64,000 bases of DNA. It comes from Nomia melanderi. Lineage: Eukaryota > Arthropoda > Insecta > Hymenoptera > Halictidae. This document shows, piece by piece, positions 24,040-35,300 of this stretch. Where the stretch lies: the NCBI RefSeq assembly GCF_051020985.1, contig NC_135010.1, forward strand, positions 7,376,001 to 7,440,000, written 5' to 3'. The notes beneath the pieces are model-generated. The model was given only the letters and a program-made list of their open reading frames with translations. It was not told the origin of the DNA and did not search any database. A program made the translations under genes and the position numbers. Every line of letters starts with the position of its first letter. The first letter of the stretch is position 1.

Positions 24040-25460
24040 CTGCACCGCTGGAGCGAATATTTATATTATTTTGTAAAATTTGGTCTGTACCGTGTTTTCG
24101 CAGTTGTGGTAATGGCTCTGTGGTGTTTGGAGGATTATTATTATTCTGCAGACGAAAGATAAGATTTAATAATTTATGTTAGCCGTGAATATATTCTATC
24201 TCTGTATGTTTCTTTGTGTTAATGATTAATATGATAATTGTCCGAAGAGCTGCATATGTTTGCATTATTAGAATGTGTACCTTGTTAGGTATTACGTTTT
24301 GTGGATCACGTTAGTACGGGTTTGTAAGACAGATTGTGGTTTTCGTTTTCGTTTTGAATCATTGGGATTTAACAGTAGAGAGTTATTGCCGAGAGAGTGG
24401 ATTTTTTTTATAACGAACGTCGCTCGTAGAGTGCTATTTAATTGTTTGTTTGGGGAGTTTGCTGTGCGAGGTGTGGACGATATTGTTGATTTACTTTTCA
24501 GGGGAGTGAGTTTACATAGAAATATGGAGTTATACTCTTTTTGGTATGAAACCTTTAAATAAATCGATTTTTGAGCCTGGCACTGGGGCATGTATGTTTC
24601 AATTATGGTTGGAATGTAAACATTCTGTTTTTTCAACACGAAGTCAGTTGAAATTGTATTTCATATTTTTCACTTTGGAGATAAAATAAAAGTTCATGCT
24701 TTTATTTAATAGTAATGATTCTGAAAGCTCCCAAACAACGAACGTTATTAAAACATTTCACTGCTATGAAATTTTCACACTTGAATCATACCGATTGTAT
24801 TTCAAATTTGTGTTTTCAAATAAAGATAACGATAATGCTCAGACCGATGAAAATAAATAAAACACGATGTGAATTATCTCATATAGAATTGAATTTTAAA
24901 TATTCGTCAAACATTCTAATAAAATCATGTTTCTCCTCTCCATGGAGCTGAAAAATGTACGTTTTTACCACGTCGCTTAAATCATTTATTATAATCCGTA
25001 GCACACTCTAAACAAACAAGGATTACGCGTGACAGCAATTTTTATTTTATACCAGCACTCGTCATCCTGAAGATGATTATACATACAGAAGTTTTTGTCA
25101 TCCGCGTCTGCATCAACCTGTCCACCTCCCCGCAATTTCCACCGCGCTCGGGGGGAAAAACAGAGACCATTTATTACGCGAAAGAAGTTTCGGCAAGACT
25201 TCAGCTACCTTCTCCTTACTTCTTTGTAACTTCTGTATCATGACGGAGTGGAATCGAATACAAAAGTCCAGGAAACTCGAATTTCATTTCTAAATTACGT
25301 AGCAGAAACCTACGATTGAATTCGGACCAGTGGTTATCCTTCCATGAAAATTTAAGCTGATTTCCTTGTTTTTCGGCTCCTTCCAACATTTCCACTCCTC
25401 ACGGAACAGTGACCCTGTCACATCAAGGCATACCAAAAACTTTGAAAAAGATCAAACATC
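24040..25460. other. AT-rich noncoding stretch
   Basis: Contains only short frames (24275-24562 plus, 24292-24639 minus) without recognised domains. No element ends were found. Confidence 0.5.
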
Positions 25461-25468
25461 GTCTTCAA

Positions 25469-25658
25469 CGCGTTGAATGCCGCGCTATTTCATAGAGCAA
25501 AGTATACGAACCGGCATTTATTGTAGCTATTGTATGCTATTTATAGTAGCATTATTTGTAATATAGAAATGTTTTCAAATAATCATCGTTTAATCCAATG
25601 AACTATAGTAATTCGATTTGATTGAAGGTCACCGGTGACCTCCATGGTATTCAATGTG
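25469..25658. mobile_element. TTAA-flanked MITE, family L (single copy)
   Basis: A 190-bp element with TCAA at 25465-25468 and TTAA at 25659-25662. The ends are CGCGTTGAATGCC and, reversed, CACATTGAATACC. The perfect 14-bp palindrome GGTCACCGGTGACC lies at 25627-25640, 18 bp from the right end, the same arrangement as in the other TTAA families. Single copy, so the boundaries are provisional. Confidence 0.6.
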
Positions 25659-25662
25659 TTAA

Positions 25663-26760
25663 TAGCGTGAGTATATCTTAATCATGAAAATTTCTTCGTT
25701 AAACATAAACCAGTGCACCATCAAGCTGAAACTAACTATGGCTTTAATTAAATTTCCACGGTTCCGTTCTTCTCGCTCAAGGATCCGAACTTCCTTTTTC
25801 CTCTCGTCACACGGTGGAGTATTTGTCCGATAAGGCCGGCCAAAAGTCCATTTTAAAGATTTTACCTAACCCGAAAACTTGATGCTGTTCGAACTCAGCT
25901 TTAGCAATTTTTCGACAGAAATATTGCAATTCTCTAATTTTGCTCTTAACCAATCAATTAAACAATTATATATTATTTATGATGTATTATTATGTATTGC
26001 ATGTTATATTATTGTGTACTACATCATGAAATATATGATATATAAATATATGTATTTGTATATACTTGTATGAAATTATATATAATTAATATGAATAAAT
26101 ATTGTTACATGCCATATAATTTCATACTATTGTATATTATTAAGTTACATTCTCATATTTTCGTATAAAAAGTCGATATAAACCTGTCTTTAATTTTGTC
26201 CGCTCGGATGGGGCAAATACCCTACTGTGCGCCAGTTCCCTTTATTTTTATTCCCGTCGGAATTTATTTAGCACTACCAAGCGGTAGGTAAGTGCACCTG
26301 CGATACAACATTGAGCGTATTTGCTCCGAGAGAAAAACCGCCAGAAATTTTGCGACAAAGAATTTAACGGAAACTTACTCCTCCGCGAATGTTCTTTTCA
26401 CCTTTTACACTCATAATCATGCTGGAGATAACAATAAAATTTGTTATAGAATTCGTCCATCGTTCTAGTCCTGGCGACACTAATTTACGCAAAAGCACAT
26501 ACGTTGCGTTGGGAATTATTATAAAAGGCACCACCCTTCTAAGAATTACAGAGATCACATCCTACTATAATAATAAATAAATAAAATTAATATAAAACAT
26601 AGAATTCTACCGTTATAAATTACTTCAATTCAATTCCCTAAGAATAAACACAAGCTTACAATCAACAACTTTGAAAACAAATCGAGAGCAAAGGGTTAAA
26701 TCAACAGCGAATTTCTCCTCTTCATCACCGAACTCCCAAAATACCCAGAACCTCCACGGT
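25663..26760. other. AT-rich noncoding stretch
   Basis: Very AT-rich at 25960-26160. A lone family A-like end, GAGAGCAAAGGG followed by TTAA, lies near 26683-26697 without a left partner. It is probably a remnant. Confidence 0.45.
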
Positions 26761-27323
26761 TCGTCAATCCTTCCGAGCAGCCGGTAACGCCGAAATTAAT
26801 TGGAATCTCCGTGAAAACGGCACAATTAATAAATCGACGTTTCTCGGGAGACGTTCTCTTCTTTCTTATTTCCTCGCTTTCTTTTTTCTCGCGCGAAATT
26901 TCTGCTCCGCGCCAGCCGGAGGCGCCGCGCGAATTTTTTAATTTCCACGAATTAACTTGTAGCGCGTCTGGACGGGCCCCGAAACGACGCGACGTCCGGC
27001 TTTTCTGTATCGGGCTTTTAATTAAATTCTCTCCCCGACTTGGTCGCGCGCCCGCTCAAGAAGCCGAACGCGTTCGGAACGTTTCGTGGAATTCCGCTCG
27101 AGGGTTTCGCGGTACACTCGCACGGAAAGCTGCCTCTGGACACACCGGCCGTTTTTCGTCGAATTTCTTACGCGGGACGGCTCCATCGAGATTGATCTCG
27201 GAAATGATTTATCTTGTACTCTCGACCATCTGTTTTCCCCTCCAAGCTTTTTACTCCTCGTTGTTTCCATTCGTTCGTGGACCCGGCAGCGACACGGCCA
27301 AAGGGGAAGAGAGAGTGAGAGAA

Positions 27324-27366
<43 letters not shown>

Positions 27367-27700
27367 CAGCCCACATTCGCGATTATTGGATAAGTTTCGT
27401 CCGACGTCACGAATTCGCGCTGAAATACGATTTCACCTGTCTGCCCGGGGATCCACAGGTTCCTGGGAATTTTTTAACAAGTATTACCGCGGGATCACTA
27501 AACTTTTTGACCAAACGGAATGATTTAAGTTCCGTAGCTTTTACGGTCGAAGTTATTTTCCTGTGTCCCGTGAGATTTTTCGTCGTCCCTTTTGCGTATG
27601 AGTTCATTTCCCGAAAGGTTTTCTCTGTGGTTTCATTTGATGCTCTAGTGATTGTTATTTCAGCGTTTCGAGAGTTGCTTTATGATTTTTAGATTAGGCT
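26760..27700. other. GC-rich island carrying a 293-residue open frame, probably not a gene
   Basis: The frame 26811-27692 (+) is the longest in the window. Its middle section is a Glu/Arg run encoded by a GA microsatellite, the flanks show no recognised domain, and other frames of 145 (+) and 80-82 (-) residues overlap it. There is no signal peptide or splice evidence. Most likely compositional; a small chance remains of an unrecognised low-complexity protein. Confidence 0.3.
27307..27365. repeat. (GA)n microsatellite
   Basis: About 59 bp of GA dinucleotides with a few AA/TG interruptions, with a perfect (GA) run at its right end. It could be bound by GAGA-type factors, but that is only a possibility. 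Confidence 0.92.
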
Positions 27701-27719
27701 AGTTATTATTTTATGGTTC

Positions 27720-29880
27720 TTTCGAATACACTGCTATATATAGAGACGGGAGTATTAATTAATTTGTTGATGAGGAAAGAGGTTAATAATTCTATTAATA
27801 GTAGCTATCTGATTTCTTAATGATCAGTAATAAACTTAAGGGATACCTACTTACCAGTCGAGCACGCTGGAAATAGAAAATAATGAAGATAAACACATTA
27901 CAACCGCGAAGTGATTTTACCTTTTTATAAGATGACCAATACTATAAACTAATTAAAGATGAATGTCCAATTAAAGCCAACCTACCGCAACAGAACAGTC
28001 AATAGCAATTTCGAATCCATCCCTCAACTTCCCGCAACTCTGGCCGTAAACAACACCCCCGAACAAGCTTCCGTTCTTTACAGAGTAGAGCTAGATCAAA
28101 CATTTAATTCGGTAGCACTCGAGGCGTCGGAACAGCGCATCAGTTGTCCCTCATAAATTTACTTATCCCATCACGACCTTACGCCTCTCCATCTCTCTTA
28201 TTCATTCCTGTTTATCCCCCTCGCCGTGCCGTTCGCGTCGCTTCTTTATTTTTTTCCATCCATCGAGGAAGATTTAAGTGTTTAATAACGGCCTCCCTCG
28301 CCGGCAGAAGATACAAGCATCTCGAGCATCGTTCAGCGTTTTGTCTCGTTTTTCCCTTTCGCTCCTTTCGATTCCCGCTTCGCCTCGCTAACCCCCCCTT
28401 CCACCGGACTATCTTCAATTCTTCCACCCCGCGTTCGTCGTCTCGGCGTCCCTGGTAAATCGACGAATTTCCACCGGCGAACGTTTATTAATCGCGGCTG
28501 TCGGCGTGGAACGCGCGACGACGGCAACAGAAACGGGCCAAAATGAAACGAAACCAAAGAGCCGGGAAAGACGAGGAAAGTAAAATAAAATTCCGAGGAA
28601 TATTCCACGGATATCTGTAGCCTCCTCGACGGGCGTGACGTTCCACCTAAAAGCTTCACCGTTGGATGTCCTCGGGTACCCCGAGGTATCGCGATGAAGA
28701 ACGTCAGACACTTCGGCGAGCCGAGATCTACTTTCAGTGTTTGCAGAGTCCCAGACCGGGAAAACCATTGAATCGCTGCGTCGCGTCTTCTTTCGCGGAA
28801 CGGCCGTCAGGTGTGCGCGGAGGCAACAAGGAAACTTCGAGTTCGTTGATACTGAACGATTTACCCGAAGGAATTCCCGAGTGAAAACAAAGAAAAAGAA
28901 GGATCCCGGTATTCCGTGCTCGCGGAGGAATCCATCGTTTAGGCTTTAATTAAGAGAACAACCGTTCGTTCCGTCGGGCGAATCTGTTTGTCCGTTCGTG
29001 AGCTGCGAATGTTCCACCACCCCTCGTTCGCAATGAAAACAAATAGCGTTCACTTGTTTCCGCGCAAGAAAACGCCGTTGCTCGTTGCCCGTTCGGCTGT
29101 AAACAGGCCAATGACAAACGGCAAGCATGTTGCCTTTTCTTCGGTTGTTTTTCTCTTTCCTTCTTTTCCCTCGCCGCGGGTCAACCGCGCGTTTCCCTGC
29201 TCCGAAGAGGAGGACGGCCGCGTAAACCGCGCGAAGGGGTCGCCGGGTTTATTTGGAGAGCCACCCTCTTGAGGGAAGGGCCGCGTCGCGGAGGTGTGTT
29301 TTTCTAAATAAGAGAAAGGCACTCGAGACCGACGACGTTCTCGAGGATCAGTTTTACGCCTGGACGTCGTTGGTTTCTCGCTGCTCTACGAGAACACGAT
29401 GGGGAGACATTTCTAGGGCGGGTTTTGGGATAGGTGTTTCGGTTGGTTTGTTTGTTGTGGTTGGGATATAGTCGCGGAGAAAGAATGGTGCTAATGGTGT
29501 ATCCTGATGAAAAATTGATGGGATGTTTGTGGATTATAGTTTCTTGTTGATGTCTGAGATATTCACAGTGAAGAAGGTTTTGTGAGAGACAAGGGAGTGT
29601 GTGGGTTGTTTTGGTAGAATATATTGAGGAAGAAATTTCAAATATTATAATTAATGTGACGAGGAATGTGTATTATTAAAATACAAGTAAGGAAACACGT
29701 GATTTGTAAAAATAATGAGTTTCCAAACTGTTTAACGTTTTCTTATCGTTGGACAATTGTTAAAATATAAATAAATACCATAACGAAATTTTATAAAATA
29801 TTTATGTTATTTTAATTAGATTGAAGTACTTAATAAAGGTTAAACGTTTTATTTAATATTCATTTGTATATCATAGTTAA
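27720..29880. other. Noncoding stretch with GC island 28150-29450
   Basis: Overlapping frames of 60-117 residues on both strands fill the island, with no recognised domain and no splice-bounded exon. The right part (29470-29880) is AT-rich and shows nothing further. Confidence 0.5.
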
Positions 29881-29884
29881 ATAC

Positions 29885-30085
29885 ATCTGCAGGCACATCA
29901 ATCAGATTGCATACACACTGAATGAGGGTTAAATGATTTGACGTTCTTCAGACGTACAACAAATGGAAAAATATGTTCCATGATTAAACGTTAAGACTCC
30001 TGTAAGTAAATTGTTGGCTTCAAAAACATTGTCAATTGAATGCTCCATGCTGGTACCCCGGATTAAGCTGAGCGTCTTCCTGATC
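29885..30085 (+). repeat. Dispersed repeat K, copy 1
   Basis: Shares an ordered series of blocks with 36235-36440: CAGATTGCAT/CTGATCGCAT, AAATGGAAAAATATGT, AAACGTTAAG, then ATTGAATSYTCYATGCTGG and GGATTAA. Ends were not resolved, and no TTAA pair brackets it convincingly. Identity unknown. Confidence 0.6.
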
Positions 30086-30110
30086 TTATCGCCCTCACCC
30101 CATTAATTGT

Positions 30111-30470
30111 CTAAGACTCCCCCGTAGTCAAGAGTGGATTTCTAAAATGCTGAAGAACTTCGGTGATAACTCTGCAGCGGAAAAAGAATCGACTTTGATC
30201 GAGATAAAGGACATTATTTAAGTGTGCCAATCCAGTTTTAACGAAATTTATGTATGGAATAATTTTTAGAAAAATTTCCGAGATCCTATTCGTTTTATCA
30301 GTAATCACTCATATCAATGAGGATGAAGCAATCACCAGAGTAACGAATAAGAAACATATGTTCTTCAGTATCTCGAGGGTGATCTGGTCCAGACAAGGTA
30401 TTATACTTAAGCCATGTTCCTTGGACGCTATATAAAATATCGGCAGCTCTTTCAATTCAGACCACGTAAC
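30111..30470 (-). pseudogene. Possible decayed coding fragment (unrecognised)
   Basis: On the minus strand two adjacent frames look more protein-like than their surroundings. One, about 30309-30470, has a hydrophobic segment reading LFVTLVIASSSLI. It ends in a stop where the second (30111-30308, 65 residues) is already open in another frame. Together this could be a frameshifted remnant of a membrane protein. I do not recognise the family, and chance remains the more likely explanation. Confidence 0.2.
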
Positions 30471-30479
30471 CGAAAACAA

Positions 30480-32480
30480 TCAATATGGCTGACGCTGCGA
30501 CGCGCTACGCCTGGAATACTGAGAAATTACTAATTCTTCGTTCATCAACAGTTATTTAATAGTACCTTAAGAGTCGATGATTAATAGTTGAAAATTCCTC
30601 GACAAATTCTTCAATTCTTATGACAATTACAATTATGAGCCAACAAATCATTTCGAACGACATAACCTAAAAAGATCTCTCAGTATTATTATCAGAAAAA
30701 CAAGTGACTAAACTGTCTCAAGTAACAGTCATAAATATTTATCAATCTTCCAGCATGTGTACCGAGAAAAATGAAACACAAATGAGGATAAAAATATCTC
30801 AGTTAACAAACTCCCACTATGCAAACTCTCGAACGATAAAGAAAAAACCCCAAGCAAAGTCACAAAAAACTACAATCCCTTTGAACGAGCAACGTTGATG
30901 CGAAGAGCGGTCCGCGTCAACACCTCTTTTTCATACGACGTACTCGCGTGTGACGGGAACGTCGTGAAAACGGCCTGTTAGCACTCGGCGAGAGCGTGTT
31001 AACGTTTAATCAAATTCGTGTCGCTTATTATCAGGCAAACAGAGGCCCGTGAGATAAGGGAATTCACAATACCAGGGGAATCGTGTGCAGAAGCTACGAG
31101 TAGAGGGAAGAGGAAACTCGCGAGGCGTGGAGAGGTGGGGCGAGGTGTCATCGTCTCTCCCTTCAATGGCAATTAACGTTCTTATCGCGTCGTAACCGAA
31201 GAATTAGTAATTTTAAACGATCCGTCTCGCGTATACGGGGTGAGATAGAGGTTGCACAGGGTTTCCAGTGGTTTATCACTCGCAAACCATGGGGCACCGG
31301 TCCCTTCGCCGCTTTAAGGGCCCGTGCCGGCGTTTTATGGCACTCGACGTCGACCGCGGCTCACTTTCAACCCGGACGACAACGATCCTCGTGGATCGCA
31401 GAGATTAATGGGGCAGGTGTACGCTCGAAAGACGACCGAATATCCATGTCACGATAGTTTCAGCCGTAATGAAACGCGCGATAATGCTCTGTGCACATAA
31501 CTGTTCGCATGACGATGCAGCATTTCCCGCGACTACGACGAGACGGGATGCAAGTTGCGCCAGGCAACATCGCATCCTGCTGATACCAGCGCGCGCGGTG
31601 ATTTCACGGCGAATTTCCACCGGTTTGGCGAAAAAGTAGTTACCGTAGCTGGAAATTCGTATCCGCTGGCCTTGTTCGCAAGGGATTAGTTTTTGTATTG
31701 AATGATTCGGACGCCGGTGCTTCCGGTTTATGGTGCAGCTGATAAGCCGGGTGTTTAATTTTGTTAATTAATGCTGTTTTGTCTTCGGTTTTGCGAGAAA
31801 GTTACGAAGCGCAGGAACTATTTAGTTCGGCGGAAGGTTTTGTTGTTAAACTATATGTGGGATGATTTGTTCGACAATTTTTTGGCATTTTTCGGAGCGG
31901 TTTTTTATGTATGATATTTATTGTTTAGGGGAAGCATTTGGGAATAGTTACATTTAGTTCTTAATTATTTAAAACTAGGAAAACAAGAAGAATTGAAGTA
32001 TTGAACTTGTATTGTTTAAAGCTTAATGTACCAATTTAAACGTTGTGAAATTAGAGAAAAATGGAGATTGCCTGTCGCTATGCATTCGGATACACGTTCC
32101 GTTTTCAGGCACGTGATTTTTTCATACGATACTGTTTTTGAAGTGCTATCGTGTTTTACGACATGCTAAATTTACGACGTGTTGCTCTTAATTACAGTGT
32201 GTATTGTGGTACATCAGATAAGATTCCAGAGTCTCGAATAAAGCCACAGTCAAGGTGACACAGATTCTATACTTGTTTTTCCTGAAGTTCGTTCTAAATG
32301 TGAGAAAGTATTCCAAGAAGTTCAATAAAATTTGATAAAATACAAGATTGTTATTCGATTTATCATTTATCTGATTTTCTATCATTCACTTGCAACGTCA
32401 ACATTCCCAAAAAGGCCTAAAAACTTTTTCAATTTTTTTCTACACTTATCAAAACATCACAATCCCAAATTCCAAAAGCA
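30480..32480. other. Noncoding stretch, GC-richer at 30890-31700
   Basis: A frame at 31405-31620 (-) has no recognised domain. No repeats or RNA genes were recognised. Confidence 0.5.
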
Positions 32481-32489
32481 TCTAAGGTA

Positions 32490-32893
32490 AAGGCACGAGT
32501 AATTGACCTGGTCTCATTAGTTGACCATTTTTTAGAAAAATGTAAAAAATAAGATTTTTAGAAGCAATAATATTTTCATAAAGGCACGACAGATATGCTT
32601 CAGCATCTACCGATCCAGCTCCGACACAGTTTTACCTGAATTGAATTGTTTACCGTAAAAATTAACAATTTATTTCATTGACGATGATTATATGCCTCCA
32701 ATTTCCAACATGGAATTAACTTATTTTCATTTGTATTTGTCTTTCTACTTGTAATGTGTCATAATCGTTCGAAATAATATATTTTAAAGTGATCACCTTT
32801 AGTGTATTTTACTATAAGTGCTCAACTGCTAACTAAGATACGGTCAATTACTAGCTTCCTCGTTTCAAAGGGTGGTCAACTTCTGGCGCAAGT
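32490..32893. mobile_element. Possible inverted-repeat element M
   Basis: The left end (AGGCACGAGTAATTGACC, then ATTAGTTGACCA) and the reversed right end (GCGCCAGAAGTTGACCACC, then CTAGTAATTGACCG) each carry two (A)GTTGACC-like motifs in the same order. The palindrome GACC-t-GGTC lies at 32505-32513 near the left end. No target-site duplication was identified, so the boundaries are approximate. Confidence 0.38.
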
Positions 32894-33084
32894 ACTAAAT
32901 TTTCAAAAATCTATAAAATTTGTATAGTATAACTATTTCAAAAAAGTTCGCTTCGTTACATAATGTAAGAAATTCAAATAGCATTTTCATATACAGAGTC
33001 TCTCTATTTAATAAAAGAACAAGCGTTTACCATTATTCACGCATAACATTTTTCTTAACTGGCCAACCATTGGTACTATCTTAA

Positions 33085-33300
33085 CCCATTTGCATCATAC
33101 GAAAAAATGGAAAATTGGTCCTCACCGCCACGAATGTTTCAACTACATCAAAATAAAAATAATTCGAAACGTATAAAAAAGTAAAAACCTATATAGCCAC
33201 ACGACAATTATAGCACTCATAAAATGTATCTTTCCCTTTTCTTGTGATATACAAATTACACAACGGTGGCGCGCATATATACGTTTATGATGCAAGTGGG
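33085..33300. mobile_element. TTAA-flanked MITE, family H
   Basis: A 216-bp element with TTAA at 33081-33084 and 33301-33304. The terminal inverted repeats are CCCATTTGCATCATA and, reversed, CCCACTTGCATCATA, 14 of 15 identical. It abuts the D element on its right, sharing a single TTAA. No coding capacity; single copy in this window. Confidence 0.8.
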
Positions 33301-33304
33301 TTAA

Positions 33305-33543
33305 CCCCTTGCCCTACAACGAGTCAGACTTGCGGCGAAGATTTTCAACATGATTCAACAAATATATATATTATTCAGTTCATTCGAATTCAAAGTAAAT
33401 ATTATTCCTCAGTAAACAACTATTATACTTAAAAGGAAATATAGACATAACATATACTTAGAATTTTTCTTTTTTCCAATAAATTATTAATGACAAAGTA
33501 ACCGTATCGATCAGAGTTGAGAAAGAAATCATAGGCCAAGGGG
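33305..33543 (-). mobile_element. TTAA-flanked MITE, family D (copy 3)
   Basis: A 239-bp element between the shared TTAA at 33301-33304 and TTAA at 33544-33547. The ends are CCCCTTGCCCTAC and, reversed, CCCCTTGGCCTATG. Read on the minus strand it follows the copy at 58775-59004 throughout (TATGATTTCTTTCT, CATTAATAATTT, TATGTCTA). The palindrome AGTC-a-GACT at 33322-33330 lies 17 bp from one end. Confidence 0.8.
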
Positions 33544-33689
33544 TTAAATATAGCCCCAGAGTCCCTAAAAACTCTCCAATCAGATACCCCAGAATCTCCA
33601 AATAGATCATCAAAGTCATCCTGAAAGATACGAAACAATTTCATTCGCTCCTGCCACGCTTCGTCATAAAACAAAATCCCGAAATGCCG

Positions 33690-34179
33690 GAAGCACGCGG
33701 TTCCGGAAAGAGCGCCTAGCAGCCTGTCGGTCGGTGCCACGGGCCAATAAACAGGGATCCTATAGGATGTCGCGGTGTCCCGTTGTCGTCACATAAAAAT
33801 GCTCGTGTACGCGTGAAACGTTGCCGGGGAGGAAAGAATAGAGCGGAGGAGAGGGAAGGAAGGAGTATCCGAGAGAGCCTGCGGAAAGGAAGAGGAACCC
33901 AAGACAGGAAGGATCGGTTGATCTCACGGCGTTCTCCCCGCGAGATCGCGGCTTTCCCACTTCGGGTACCTGGCGTGCCCGAGTCGTCTCGTACCGGTGC
34001 CGACCGACGGCAGCCGAGCGCGTCCGAAGGCCGAGCCGAGTTCGTACGAGCCGCACTCCCCGCCACAGTCCGAAATCGGCTAGCGTGACGTTACGACGTG
34101 CGGCGAGAGTCATTTAATGGTAACGGGCCCCGATGCCTTCTAACATTTAATCCCGATACGTTCGCGTCGAGACCCGAAA
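33690..34179. promoter_or_regulatory. GC-rich upstream region of the signal-peptide exon
   Basis: A CpG-rich island directly upstream of the first exon. No TATA box is evident near the expected transcription start. Overlapping frames on both strands (33716-34113) are compositional. Its position makes it the natural candidate for the promoter, but no core motif proves this. Confidence 0.35.
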
Positions 34180-34315
34180 CCGAACCGAGTGCAGTGTGTT
34201 CCAGTGACTAAGAAAGATTCTGTGACCAACAAACAGAAACAAACGAATCTGCGAGTAAAAAACGAAGAGAAACGATTGAACGCGTAACTTAGACCAGTGC
34301 AAGAAGAGGATCACG
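34180..34315 (+). promoter_or_regulatory. Probable 5' untranslated region of the first exon
   Basis: AC-rich, structure-poor leader leading to the start codon. Two CAGTG-type sites near 34189 and 34203 could serve as initiator-like starts. The leader has an in-frame TGA at 34277-34279, twelve codons before the ATG. The exact transcription start is not determinable here. Confidence 0.4.
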
Positions 34316-34388
34316 ATGGCAGCCCAAGATCATCAGGCTGCCTTAGCCGCTGTCTTCTCTGCGTTGCTGTTCTTCTTCCCTCTGTTAG
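34316..34388 (+). CDS. First coding exon of a secreted or membrane protein (partial)
   Basis: The ATG at 34316 has A at -3 and G at +4, and an in-frame TGA lies upstream, so this is a good initiator. The exon encodes 24 complete codons: a short polar start (MAAQDHQ) and then a hydrophobic core (AALAAVFSALLFFFPLL), typical of a signal peptide or signal anchor. It ends in phase 1 at a consensus donor GTGAGT (34389-34394). Read through without splicing, the frame stops three codons later, so splicing is needed to make a protein. Later exons were not recognised in the 29.6 kb downstream. That suggests a very long first intron, as is common for insect neuronal receptors and cell-adhesion proteins. 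The family cannot be assigned from a signal peptide. Confidence 0.7.
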
Positions 34389-35068
34389 GTGAGTGATAAT
34401 CTTTTGTATTTCGACGTTCCCCCCCATCCCCCGCATTATTTCGATCGTTTATTGAAAATATGAATAACACCGGACGCGGGTCACGTGCAAGTTCCCACGA
34501 ACGTGTTCTTGCGCTTTCCCCGGGACCAGGGACGCCCGGTATTCCCCGTTGGCACGCGATCGCTCAGCAGGTGGTTAACCGCCGCACGGCGCACTGCCGT
34601 GGAATTCCACCAGAAACGTCTGGCTACGTTTCGCGCGCCGATCCTGGAATCCGACGGGATCGGAGTCCTTGGCTACGCGGACCATCGACCGTGATCCCCG
34701 GTCTTTCGGCGCGACCGTGCGGCGCCGAGATTTTTGAACGGCCCGCGACTGGGATGCTGGTACCATTTCCGTTCCGCTGTAAGGCAAAATGTCGCTGGTG
34801 CGGTTCTTTCGATAAAAAGATGTACAGTCCTTTTATCCGTCTTTGTAGAGAGAAGAATTGTCTCTGTTGCTCTAGAACGAATGCTGCGACAGCATTTCGC
34901 GAAATGCTTGTGTGGGTTTAGTAATGCTTGATCTTCACTATCGGCACTTGTTAGGTGCATTCAAAATTCTTTCCCTTTGTTTTCGACGAACAAATATCGA
35001 GCGAGATCGAATCGAAATTGTATTACAATATATAGCGTGGATACGTGTGTAATAAACTGAAGAATATT
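34389..35068 (+). other. Start of the first intron (donor GTGAGT)
   Basis: Begins with a consensus donor. GC-rich to about 34920, with overlapping frames up to 153 residues (34460-34921 +) that lack recognised domains, then turns AT-rich. Intron-proximal GC-rich sequence may be regulatory. No second exon was found. Confidence 0.5.
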
Positions 35069-35071
35069 TAA

Positions 35072-35300
35072 CCCTTTGCACTCGAGAGGTGACTCTCACT
35101 CATCACTTGATTTCATACAGTAAAACTATAAAATTTGATATTTAATATTATTCGTATGATGCATCAATTTGAGAAATATTGAAATAAAACAGCATTCTTC
35201 TCCAATATACGTGTGATTTCTCTTCGAGTCTCACGAAGTATCGTATTTATCTCGCTAGAAAATGTTAAAATATTTCTAGTGAGCATCTAGAAGATGTGTG
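35072..35300 (+). mobile_element. Family A MITE, right end decayed (copy 5)
   Basis: TTAA at 35068-35071 is followed by CCCTTTGCACTCGAGAGG. The interior matches family A (TCACTTGATTTCATACAG, TTGAAATAAAACAGC, TCTCGCTAGAAAATG, TATTTCTAGTGA). The expected terminal CGAGTGCAAAGG is not present after 35290, so the right end is truncated or mutated. It lies inside the presumed first intron. Confidence 0.72.

Noticed and set aside
26811..27692. Longest open frame, 293 residues
   Set aside because: Its centre is a GA microsatellite read as Glu/Arg, other frames overlap on both strands, no domain or splice context is recognisable, and GC-rich composition makes long chance frames likely.
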